Origin: Chitinophagales bacterium
GTDB lineage: Bacteria > Bacteroidota > Bacteroidia > Chitinophagales > CAIODY01
Reading direction: 5' to 3'
Length of the DNA stretch: 6,461 nucleotides
Assembly (NCBI GenBank): GCA_023251415.1
Contig: JAHEYX010000186.1
Coordinates: 1-6,461, forward strand
Positions 1-5,310 of this stretch are shown piece by piece. The translations under genes and the position numbers were made by a program. The notes below the pieces were generated by a model. The model did no database searches, had not been told where the DNA came from, and was given only the letters and a program-made list of their open reading frames with translations. Within the stretch, counting starts at the first letter, position 1; each line of letters starts with the position of its first letter.

Positions 1-372
1 GGAAAGTTATTTGAATTGATGCCTTTTGACAATTTAATAGTAGTGCTTTATATACCGGGCAATAAACTGCAAGAGCTGTTGAATTTGACGGCAGTAAAAA
101 AAGGATGGCCGGTAGCAGGTTTGCAAATGCAACTGGAGAACGATAAAGCTGTAAATGTTTTTATTAAAGGCGAGGCGATAAATCCGGCCAAGACTTATCG
201 TTTATTGACCAATGATTATATAGCCAATGGGGGTGATAATTGTGCAATGCTCACCAAAGTACCCCGCGAAAACAGCAATCGTCTGATTCGCGATGTGTTA
301 ATAGCGTATTGTGAAGCCTTGAGTAAAAAAGGCGAAAAGATTGCCGCCTCAAAAGACGGGCGTGTTTATTAA
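1..372 (+). CDS. 5'-nucleotidase family protein, C-terminal domain (5' end outside window)
   Basis: The frame is open from the first base and ends with TAA at 370-372, so 123 C-terminal residues are visible and the true start lies to the left. The text matches the C-terminal substrate-binding domain of UshA-type 5'-nucleotidases/2',3'-cyclic phosphodiesterases. It has an F-E-L-M-P-F-D-N segment near the start, then Y-R-L-L-T-N-D-Y-I-A-N-G-G-D-N at about residues 65-79, the loop that in this family helps hold the nucleoside base. It ends in a helical tail (LIRDVLIAYCEAL). The family hydrolyses nucleotides to nucleosides and phosphate outside the cytoplasm; the metal-binding catalytic domain and any signal peptide would be upstream. 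Some Bacteroidota encode the two domains as separate adjacent genes, and this could be such a stand-alone C-terminal protein. No clear terminator follows the stop. Family assignment is by recognition of motifs; substrate is not determined. Confidence 0.85.
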   Translation, partial: GKLFELMPFDNLIVVLYIPGNKLQELLNLTAVKKGWPVAGLQMQLENDKAVNVFIKGEAINPAKTYRLLTNDYIANGGDNCAMLTKVPRENSNRLIRDVLIAYCEALSKKGEKIAASKDGRVY

Positions 373-517
373 GCAAATTGGCGTTAATACGAGCTAGTTG
401 TCATTTGTTGTTTTGTGTAAATCCTAATTTAAGATATTGAGCACCTGCTTATTTGTAAAAACTTACCTGAGAAACTTCGGGTGATGTTGATTTATGGCAT
501 TACAAAGAGAAAAGTAA

Positions 518-1252
518 GAAGAACATATTGATCATATCGAAGAACATGACAATCTTATCGAAGAACATGGCGATCTTATCCTAGAACATGAGGATCTCAT
601 CGAAGAACATGATGATCTTATCGCGGAACATGATAATCTTATTACAGAACATGATGATCTTATCCAAGAACATGACAATCTTATCGAAGAACATGGCAAT
701 CTTATCCTAGAACATGAGGATCTTATCCAAGAACATGACGTTCTTATCCAAGAACATGACAATCTTATCGAAGAACATGGCAATCTTATCCTAGAACATG
801 AGGATCTTATCCAAGAACATGACAATCTTATCGAAGAACATGGCAATCTTATCCTAGAACATGAGGATCTTATCCAAGAACATGACGATCTTATCACAGA
901 ACATGAGGATCTTATCCAAGAACATGATGGTTATGCGGTAGAACATGGCGATCATATGTTAGAACATGATGGTTATGCGGCAGAACATGCGTGTTATATA
1001 CTAGAACATGATGGTTATGCGGCAGAACATGCGTGTTATGTGCTAGAACATGATGGTTATGCGGCAGAACATGCGTGTTATGTGTTAGAACATGATGGTT
1101 TTGCGGCAAAACATGCGTGTTATACCGTTCCGAATGTGTGTTATACCATTCCGAATGATGGATGTGCGGTGCTGAAAAACAAACATACCCCATTGAAAGG
1201 TGAACTTGCAGCATTGAAAGGCAAACATGCGGCATTGAATGAAAAACATGCT
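518..1252 (+). repeat. Tandem array of 35 x 21-bp units with 63-bp and 42-bp higher-order repeats
   Basis: Units begin every 21 bp from 518 (539, 560, 581, 602 and so on to 1232) with no change of phase. The core of the first 19 is GAACAT, two variable codons, then CTTATC. A three-unit block of 63 bp is identical at 665-727, 749-811 and 812-874, and occurs with three changes at 539-601. From 959 the array switches to a 42-bp two-unit block (959-1000, 1001-1042, 1043-1084, nearly identical; 917-958 and 1085-1126 more diverged). The last six units (1127-1252) are strongly diverged. The centre is most homogeneous and the right edge most degenerate, as expected for expansion by slippage or unequal exchange in the interior. 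Because 21 is a multiple of three, copy-number changes never alter the reading frame. There are no unique spacers, so this is not CRISPR. Confidence 0.95.
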
Positions 1253-1396
1253 GTAAAACAACTTTTTTGGCTTCGAGTGCCTCAATTATATGGACGGTTT
1301 TTGCTATTTGATAGATTAAACTGTCGGAGAGCAAACACCGACTTGGGCTGTAATGAGCTTCGTGGAGACACGAACCACGGCATAAAAACAGAGTGA
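956..1396 (+). CDS. Hypothetical His/Cys-rich heptad-repeat protein, shortest intact ATG-initiated part
   Basis: This is the part of the heptad frame that can be read from a conventional start, and it gives 146 residues. ATG 956-958 is the seventh codon of a heptad, so it lies inside the array and has no ribosome-binding site or promoter-like context; it is unlikely to be the natural start. Residues 2-57 hold alternating LEHDGYA and AEHACY(I/V) heptads with H-x-C spacing. VPNVCYT and IPNDGCA follow, then four Lys/Leu/His heptads to about residue 99, then a basic non-repeated tail. Repeated His and Cys could bind metal, but no canonical metal-binding fold is recognisable. Listed so that the reader has the conventional ORF. 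Whether it is expressed is open. Confidence 0.3.
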   Translation: MLEHDGYAAEHACYILEHDGYAAEHACYVLEHDGYAAEHACYVLEHDGFAAKHACYTVPNVCYTIPNDGCAVLKNKHTPLKGELAALKGKHAALNEKHAVKQLFWLRVPQLYGRFLLFDRLNCRRANTDLGCNELRGDTNHGIKTE

Positions 1397-1399
1397 GAA

Positions 1400-1416
1400 T
1401 CCCGAATGGCTCGGGA
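1400..1416. repeat. Short perfect hairpin 3' of the heptad frame
   Basis: Arms TCCCGA (1400-1405) and TCGGGA (1411-1416) pair perfectly around a 5-base loop, four bases after the TGA that ends the heptad frame. No T run follows, so an intrinsic terminator is not convincing. The flanking decamer GAGTGAGAAT (1391-1400) recurs at 1556-1565 and, with one change, at 1526-1535, so the hairpin seems to belong to the neighbouring repeat cluster. Confidence 0.5.
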
Positions 1417-1425
1417 TGTAAGCCT

Positions 1426-1565
1426 GCCTGCCCGCCAACCATAACATTAAAAATAAAAGATTGGAGGGCCAGCCTATCAACCTTAACATAAAAAATAAAA
1501 GATTGGAGGGCCCGCCAGAAAGCAGAGCGAGAATGCCTGCCCGCCGATATGGAGGGAGTGAGAAT
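1426..1565. repeat. GC-rich intergenic repeat cluster (29-bp direct repeats and short motifs)
   Basis: A 29-bp sequence at 1442-1470 (from TAACATTAAA to TTGGAGGGCC) recurs at 1484-1512 with one mismatch, a start-to-start distance of 42 bp. GCCTGCCCGCC is found at 1426-1436 and 1535-1545, and GAGTGAGAAT-type decamers lie on both sides. The composition is clearly GC-richer than the flanks. It resembles dispersed non-coding repeats of Bacteroidota intergenic DNA (recognition from memory, not a search). An open minus-strand frame crosses it but looks spurious. From 1566 to 1813 I see no further gene or strong structure; the last 60 bases are T-rich and lead into rfaE2. Confidence 0.75.
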
Positions 1566-1813
1566 GAGAAGAAAATAAGCACAGATTCTTAAGTCTATCA
1601 CGTCTATTTGCGGTTTATTAATGAGCTAATACATAAAAAAGATAACACCTATAACATACCGGTAGTAAAAATTAAGCAGTAAAAGATTGTTGGAAAAAGA
1701 GAAGTCAGCATCATGATGAATGGAGTTCCAAACATTGGCATACAACTCTCCCCTGCTTTTTTCTTTTTTCATTTCAGGATTTTTAGCATCTTTACCTATT
1801 CAATTACTATATC

Positions 1814-2314
1814 ATGCATCCTGAACATCCATCATTCGAAAAAGCTGTTGCTGCTAAAATAGTTGCTCAAGAACAATTAGATAAACTTACTTTTTTGTGG
1901 CGCTTCAAAAACAATAAAGTAATTTTTACCAACGGCTGTTTCGACTTGTTACACGATGGGCATCTTGAATTATTGTTGAAAGCTAAAGACCTAGGTGGTA
2001 AGCTCATTGTAGGCTTAAACAGCGATGCATCCGTTAAACGCTTGAAGGGCGAAAAGCGACCAATAAAAAACCAACAATCGCGTGCTTTACAATTAGCAGC
2101 GCTACAAGCAGTGGATGCGGTAGTTATTTTTGAAGAAGATACCCCCTTCGAATTAATTCAACTCATTAAACCGGAGATTTTGGTTAAAGGAGGCGACTAT
2201 TCTGAAGCCACCTTAGTTGGTGCCGATATCGTGAAAGCCAATGGCGGAGAAGTAGTAGTGATTCCTTTGGTAGAAGGCTTTTCAACCACCAGTTTAATCC
2301 AACAAATGAGTTGA
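1814..2314 (+). CDS. rfaE2: D-glycero-beta-D-manno-heptose 1-phosphate adenylyltransferase
   Basis: This cytoplasmic nucleotidyltransferase transfers AMP from ATP to heptose 1-phosphate, giving ADP-heptose and pyrophosphate, a late step in making the LPS inner-core heptose precursor. The 166-residue protein matches the stand-alone second domain of HldE/RfaE rather than the fused kinase-transferase. Family signatures are TNGCFDLLHDGH at 39-50 with the nucleotide-binding HxGH (His47-Asp-Gly-His50), VGLNSDASVKRLKG at 66-79, the substrate-side KGGDY at 125-129, and the C-terminal STTSLIQQ at 157-164 (the S/T-T-S/T motif next to the active site). ATG 1814 gives a normal length for the family plus a short N-terminal helix; there is no Shine-Dalgarno sequence, as usual in this phylum. 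No kinase (rfaE1) or other heptose gene is in the window. The last 38 bp of the gene plus 6 bp beyond are duplicated at 3980-4023. Confidence 0.92.
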   Translation: MHPEHPSFEKAVAAKIVAQEQLDKLTFLWRFKNNKVIFTNGCFDLLHDGHLELLLKAKDLGGKLIVGLNSDASVKRLKGEKRPIKNQQSRALQLAALQAVDAVVIFEEDTPFELIQLIKPEILVKGGDYSEATLVGADIVKANGGEVVVIPLVEGFSTTSLIQQMS

Positions 2315-2320
2315 TTCGAA
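2277..2320 (+). repeat. 44-bp direct repeat, left copy (3' end of rfaE2)
   Basis: This copy covers the last 35 coding bases of rfaE2, its TGA and 6 bases beyond (ending TGATTCGAA). It matches 3980-4023 in 43 of 44 positions. The single difference (T2311 versus C4014) is the third base of the last serine codon and is synonymous. The two copies bracket about 1.66 kb. A repeat at the very 3' end of a gene that leaves the gene intact is the pattern left by site-specific integration into a gene end, though a simple segmental duplication would give the same picture. Confidence 0.9.
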
Positions 2321-2390
2321 CAATAATATATAAAGTTTTTTAAGCAGTAAATGAAACTTAGTTTATAGTGTAGTTACCGAACTTACTGAT

Positions 2391-2420
2391 ACTGCTTACC
2401 TGATTCATAGTTTAAGCAGT
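2391..2420. repeat. 8-bp inverted repeat (ACTGCTTA / TAAGCAGT)
   Basis: The arms at 2391-2398 and 2413-2420 are perfect complements around a 14-base loop. TAAGCAGT also occurs at 2341-2348 and at 1673-1680, so this octamer is recurrent around rfaE2. No T run follows, so I do not call a terminator. The right arm overlaps the start of the 20-bp direct repeat described separately. Confidence 0.45.
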
Positions 2421-2450
2421 CGGTGAACAAACAAGGATTGCAGCTGTAAA
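2414..2450 (+). repeat. Direct repeat, copy 1 (AAGCAGTCGGTGAACAAACA core)
   Basis: A perfect 20-bp core at 2414-2433 recurs at 2801-2820. Similarity continues more weakly for about 17 bases and ends in CTGTA in both copies. The two copies face the same way and flank the palindromic block 2512-2721. Confidence 0.85.
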
Positions 2451-2511
2451 GGACGCTGTTCTAGAAATGGATACGAATTAAAAATGTTTCATGGAAGCAA
2501 ATGTTGGCCTT

Positions 2512-2667
2512 AGAATTATTTCGTAAATTAATCACGCTTTCGGCTTTATGGGCGAGCCTCAAGCGAAAAGAAACACCAGCAGCTTCCAAACTCGGTTTGG
2601 GGAATACAGGTCATCTGCCTTGTTTCTTTTGCCTAAAGCGAAAGTGTAGATTAATCGAAATAATTCT
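2512..2667. repeat. About 156-bp imperfect palindrome, MITE/REP-like
   Basis: The left arm starts at 2512 with AGAATTATTTCG and the right arm ends at 2667 with its exact complement CGAAATAATTCT. Moving inward, ATTAATC, then an AC(G/A)CTTTCG(G)CTTTA stretch, then AAAAGAAAC pair with the opposite arm, with small gaps and one extra segment of about 13 bases on the left side. The centre carries a further hairpin CCAAA-CTCGG-TTTGG. The whole could fold into a single long stem. It encodes nothing I can recognise. Such non-autonomous palindromes are usually moved by a transposase encoded elsewhere. Confidence 0.7.
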
Positions 2668-2687
2668 ACAGCCTTGATTTTTCTTTG

Positions 2688-2721
2688 CTTACTTTCTTTG
2701 TATTAAGACAAAGAAAGTAAG
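2688..2721. repeat. Perfect 14-bp stem, 6-base loop hairpin
   Basis: CTTACTTTCTTTGT at 2688-2701 pairs perfectly with ACAAAGAAAGTAAG at 2708-2721 around the loop ATTAAG. It lies 20 bp after the larger palindrome. Hairpins of very similar sequence are, from memory, common between Bacteroidota genes. It could act as a bidirectional transcription stop or be part of a mobile palindrome. No long T tract follows on the plus strand. The rest of 2315-2939 shows no gene. Confidence 0.75.
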
Positions 2722-2800
2722 AATAATATTATAACACGTGAATTGTTGTAGTTAAAGCAAATTCAGTTTTGAAAACGCTGTCCTAAAGTAGCGTTACTTG

Positions 2801-2837
2801 AAGCAGTCGGTGAACAAACACTGACTACGGCTGTACT
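2801..2837 (+). repeat. Direct repeat, copy 2 (AAGCAGTCGGTGAACAAACA core)
   Basis: This is the partner of 2414-2450, with a perfect 20-bp core at 2801-2820. It lies 387 bp downstream of copy 1 and 103 bp before the start codon of the secreted-protein gene. It may be a direct repeat left by insertion of the palindromic block, or one of a dispersed repeat family. Confidence 0.85.
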
Positions 2838-2884
2838 TTCTTTTAACATATCGTATTACAAATTCCTAATTTGGCTGGAACAAA

Positions 2885-2917
2885 TTGTAAATGCTTTTAT
2901 TTTTTTACTTAATTTTG
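2885..2917 (+). promoter_or_regulatory. Candidate Bacteroidota-type promoter for the secreted-protein gene
   Basis: TAATTTTG at 2910-2917 matches the -7 consensus TAnnTTTG completely. A TTG at 2885-2887, 22 bp upstream, could be the -33 element, slightly further away than usual. Transcription would start near 2924, leaving a leader of roughly 15-20 bases before ATG 2940. The region is T-rich, so a chance match is possible. Confidence 0.4.
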
Positions 2918-2939
2918 GTTTACGCCAAACAACAGCCAC

Positions 2940-3860
2940 ATGCGTTATTTATTAATCCTTTTATTAATTATTAGTGTGAATTATTGCTTTGGACAGAATT
3001 TAGTCCCGAATCCGAGTTTTGAGTTATACAATCCTAATTTTACAGGGTTTCAAAACTGGGAGGTTGCAGGAGAATCGCCTGATGCTTTTTGTTCCGGTTT
3101 AATGAATGCTCCAACCAATATTTTTGGATATCAATATCCTAACTCTGGCGTATCTTATGCCGGGTTAATGAGCTATGAACGATTGTATCCATATTTTAGA
3201 GAAATTTGGAGAGTTAAATTATCTGATTCATTGCATATTGGGAATAAATATTATGCAAGCATGAAAGTATCCCGCGCTGACAAGTTTAATTGTGCTACGA
3301 ATAAAATCGGTTTGTTTTTTAGCAATACACCTCACTTTTACAGTAACGTTTATTTAAACAATTCTAAAGTTTTTGCAATAAATAAAATTGCCGATTCAAT
3401 AAATTGGACAACCATTAAAGGTTCATTCTTTGCAGACTCTAATTATAGGTATTTATATGTTGGTAATTTATTTGACAACAGTTCAATTGACACCACCTTA
3501 CTTTGGACATTATTAGAAGGAGGTTTTCATGATTGTGAAACATATTTTTACATCGATGATATTTGCATATCCATTGATTCAGTTAGTTGTGAAATTGCAG
3601 AAAATCAAGTAAACAAGTTAGACAATCTAGAAATTGGTTCAAATTTCATCTATCCAAATCCAATTTCAAACTTCGTTTATTTTAAAGCCCCTCCCTTAAT
3701 GACGAATAATATAATAATCATAAATGAAATGGGTCATGAAATATATTCTGGACAACCGCCTAAAGAAATTGATGTTTCTAATTGGCCTAATGGAATGTAC
3801 ATCTTTAAATTACAAACATATAGCGAAGTTATAGTAAATAAATTATTAATACAACACTAA
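2940..3860 (+). CDS. Secreted protein of unknown function with T9SS type A C-terminal sorting domain
   Basis: The 306-residue protein starts with a signal peptide (MRYLLILLLIISVNYC, probable cleavage after Gly18). NLVPNPSFE at 20-28 is a frequent opening of secreted Bacteroidota proteins with a carbohydrate-binding-like beta-sandwich. That module seems to run to about 213, where CETYFYIDDICISID (199-213) is the usual closing strand. A linker with S-C-E-I-A-E-N follows, and 233-306 is a Por secretion tail: IYPNP at 237-241, the hydrophobic III/NEMG strand around 258-265, NWPNGMYIFKL at 281-291, and a basic/hydrophobic end (VNKLLIQH). Such tails direct export through the type IX system and attachment to, or release from, the cell surface. 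No catalytic motif is visible, so a binding or adhesive role is only a guess. By eye the gene is more A+T-rich than rfaE2, the dehydrogenase and thyA, and it lies inside the segment bracketed by the 44-bp repeats; both fit acquisition by transfer. Confidence 0.85.
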   Translation: MRYLLILLLIISVNYCFGQNLVPNPSFELYNPNFTGFQNWEVAGESPDAFCSGLMNAPTNIFGYQYPNSGVSYAGLMSYERLYPYFREIWRVKLSDSLHIGNKYYASMKVSRADKFNCATNKIGLFFSNTPHFYSNVYLNNSKVFAINKIADSINWTTIKGSFFADSNYRYLYVGNLFDNSSIDTTLLWTLLEGGFHDCETYFYIDDICISIDSVSCEIAENQVNKLDNLEIGSNFIYPNPISNFVYFKAPPLMTNNIIIINEMGHEIYSGQPPKEIDVSNWPNGMYIFKLQTYSEVIVNKLLIQH

Positions 3861-3869
3861 ATTCAAAAT

Positions 3870-3901
3870 CAAGAAAAAGCAATATAATATTACTTTTCTT
3901 G
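3870..3901 (+). terminator. Candidate weak hairpin terminator after the secreted-protein gene
   Basis: CAAGAAAA (3870-3877) pairs with TTTTCTTG (3894-3901) around an A+T-rich loop containing the small palindrome AATATAATATT. It begins 10 bp after the TAA. The 3' arm itself is T-rich but no T run follows, so termination is only possible. The remaining bases to 4153 hold the right 44-bp repeat and the leader of the next gene, with no other gene seen. Confidence 0.35.
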
Positions 3902-3979
3902 TCATTTCACTGAAATTTCAAAAGTTAGTTCGTAACCTCCCATCGATTAAAATGCACTTAATTCCACAGCTATTAGCAA

Positions 3980-4023
3980 GCTTTTCAACCACCAGTTTAA
4001 TCCAACAAATGAGCTGATTCGAA
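3980..4023 (+). repeat. 44-bp direct repeat, right copy (orphan 3' end of rfaE2)
   Basis: This is the second copy of the rfaE2 3' end, now without a gene in front. In the matching frame it would read (S)FSTTSLIQQMS followed by a stop. Homology to rfaE2 stops abruptly on its left side (before 3980) and on its right side (after 4023). If the left copy is the element-borne replacement, this copy is the original gene end displaced downstream, and the DNA from 4024 would originally have followed rfaE2 directly. It is 130 bp upstream of the acyl-CoA dehydrogenase start. Confidence 0.9.
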
Positions 4024-4074
4024 GTGTAGATAAGTATTTTCGAACCCTCGTTTCCGCATACCATTTTTTTTTAG

Positions 4075-4082
4075 CATATTTG
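4075..4082 (+). promoter_or_regulatory. Candidate -7 element for the acyl-CoA dehydrogenase-thyA-folA group
   Basis: CATATTTG differs by one base from TAnnTTTG and would give a leader of about 65 bases to ATG 4154. A -33 element is not clear (GTTTC at 4050-4054 is the nearest candidate). It lies just to the right of the right 44-bp repeat copy, so the insertion-like segment would not separate the promoter from its gene. Confidence 0.25.
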
Positions 4083-4153
4083 CGCTCCTTCGATTGTTTA
4101 ACCGAAACAGTTTGTCATTCCAATGCAACTGCTTCAAAATCATTGTTATTAAT

Positions 4154-5293
4154 ATGAATTTTCAATTTACTGAAGAACAATTGGCCGTAAAACAAGCGGC
4201 TCGCGATTTTGCTCAAAATGAATGCCTTCCGGGTGTTATTGAACGTGATGAACATCAAAAATTCCCTGCCGAACAAATAAAAAAATTAGGCGAACTCGGA
4301 TTTTTAGGTATGATGGTCGATCCTAAATACGGCGGTTCGGGTTTAGATACCGTGTCTTACGTGTTGGCTATGGAAGAAATTTCGAAAGTGGATGCTTCTG
4401 TATCGGTTTGCATGAGCGTAAACAACTCTTTGGTTTGTTGGGGCTTGGAAACGTATGGTACTGAAGAACAAAAACAAAAGTATTTGACTAAATTAGCTAC
4501 CGGTGAATGGATTGGTGCTTTTTGCTTGAGCGAACCGGAAGCAGGTTCTGATGCTACTTCTCAACGCACAACCGCTATCGATAAAGGCGATCATTATGTA
4601 ATTAACGGTACTAAAAACTGGATTACCAATGGTAATTCGTGCTCGGTTTATTTGGTAATTGCCCAAACCGATGTGGCTAAAGGTCACCACGGTATTAATG
4701 CCTTCATCGTTGAAAAAGATACCAAAGGGGTTGTAGTAGGTGCTAAAGAAAATAAATTAGGTATTCGTGGTTCCGATACGCATTCTATCATGTTTAATGA
4801 TGTGATTGTTCCAAAAGAAAACCGCATTGGTGAAGATGGTTTCGGATTCAAATTCGCCATGAAAACCTTAGCCGGTGGTCGTATTGGTATTGCCTCTCAA
4901 GCTTTAGGAATTGCCAGTGGTGCTTATGAATTGGCTTTAGCTTATTCTAAACAACGTAAAGCTTTCGGTAAAGAAATTTCGAATCACCAAGCTATTCAAT
5001 TCAAATTGGCTGATATGGCTACAGAAATTGAAGCTGCACGTTTATTATGCTTGAAAGCAGCTTGGGAAAAAGATAACCACTTGGATTATACTTTATCCGG
5101 TTCTATGGCTAAAGTATTTGCCAGCGAAACAGCCATGAAAACTACGGTTGAAGCGGTTCAAGTACACGGTGGTTACGGATTTGTAAAAGAATACCATGTT
5201 GAACGTTTAATGCGTGATGCTAAGATTACTCAAATTTACGAAGGTACCAGCGAAGTAAATCGTATCGTAATCAGTCGTTCAATTTTAAGATAA
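4154..5293 (+). CDS. Acyl-CoA dehydrogenase (short-chain/butyryl-type)
   Basis: This is a cytoplasmic FAD enzyme that puts a trans double bond between C2 and C3 of acyl-CoA and passes the electrons to electron-transfer flavoprotein. The 379-residue length is that of the short-chain family. The N-terminal helical domain runs from FTEEQLAVKQAARDFA to about 117. The middle beta domain holds signature 1, CLSEPEAGSDATS at 124-136, and W156-I-T, which lies at the flavin. The C-terminal helical domain has R268-x-x-F-G for FAD contact, signature 2 from Gln336 to Asp355 (QVHGGYGF...RLMRD), and the catalytic base Glu363 in IYEGTSEVNRIV. ATG 4154 is chosen because MNFQFTEEQL is the normal N-terminus; a TTG at 4094 in the same frame would add 20 residues unlike the family. 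thyA starts 17 bp after the stop. The exact chain length or branched substrate cannot be told from sequence alone. Confidence 0.93.
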   Translation: MNFQFTEEQLAVKQAARDFAQNECLPGVIERDEHQKFPAEQIKKLGELGFLGMMVDPKYGGSGLDTVSYVLAMEEISKVDASVSVCMSVNNSLVCWGLETYGTEEQKQKYLTKLATGEWIGAFCLSEPEAGSDATSQRTTAIDKGDHYVINGTKNWITNGNSCSVYLVIAQTDVAKGHHGINAFIVEKDTKGVVVGAKENKLGIRGSDTHSIMFNDVIVPKENRIGEDGFGFKFAMKTLAGGRIGIASQALGIASGAYELALAYSKQRKAFGKEISNHQAIQFKLADMATEIEAARLLCLKAAWEKDNHLDYTLSGSMAKVFASETAMKTTVEAVQVHGGYGFVKEYHVERLMRDAKITQIYEGTSEVNRIVISRSILR

Positions 5294-5310
5294 TAAATAC
5301 CCAACAGCTC

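Larger units (their letters stand above)
494..1396 (+). pseudogene. Heptad-repeat protein frame, interrupted by in-frame TAA at codon 8
   Basis: ATG at 494 begins M-A-L-Q-R-E-K and then meets TAA at 515-517. The same frame then runs open for 292 codons to TGA at 1394-1396. From 518 to 1252 it consists of 35 consecutive heptads with no indel: 19 of the type x-E-H-x-x-L-I (EEHDNLI, EEHGNLI, LEHEDLI), about ten alternating LEHDGYA/AEHACYV, then VPNVCYT/IPNDGCA and finally ALKGKHA/ALNEKHA. A non-repeated tail of 47 residues follows (VKQLFWLRVPQ... to IKTE). No ATG, GTG or TTG occurs in frame between 518 and 955. Seven-residue periodicity suggests a rod or coiled coil with His in a core position, but this is inference. 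No signal peptide, membrane segment or known domain is seen. It could be a nonsense-inactivated gene, a gene with an unusual start (ATT at 527), or a non-coding DNA repeat that happens to be open. Conserved codons hardly vary even at third positions, which suggests recent DNA-level expansion rather than long protein-level selection. The function is unknown. Confidence 0.45.

Noticed and set aside
465..482. Seven-pair hairpin (two G-T pairs) just before ATG 484/494
   Set aside because: It is short, includes wobble pairs and has no supporting regulatory context, so I do not call it a regulator of the heptad frame.
532..897. Minus-strand frame of Ser/Cys/Arg/Ile repeats
   Set aside because: It is the reverse reading of the 21-bp array, is open only because the unit lacks a stop in that phase, and stops inside the array while the plus frame crosses all of it.
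518..1252. CRISPR array
   Set aside because: Units are directly joined with no unique spacers, and no cas gene is present.
518..1396. Diversity-generating retroelement variable region
   Set aside because: No reverse transcriptase or template/variable repeat pair is visible, and unit differences are not adenine-specific.
912..1601. Minus-strand frame of 229 codons
   Set aside because: It joins GC-rich non-coding repeats to the reverse of the array; no domain or signal is recognisable, and repeat-derived frames of this kind are a usual source of spurious calls.
1787..1794. CATCTTTA as a -7 element for rfaE2
   Set aside because: Two mismatches to TAnnTTTG and no -33 element at a suitable distance.
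3904..3916. ATTTCA-C-TGAAAT palindrome
   Set aside because: A one-base loop and A+T-rich arms make it a likely chance palindrome.
4094..4153. Upstream TTG start for the acyl-CoA dehydrogenase
   Set aside because: It would add 20 residues not seen in the family, while ATG 4154 gives the standard N-terminus and length.
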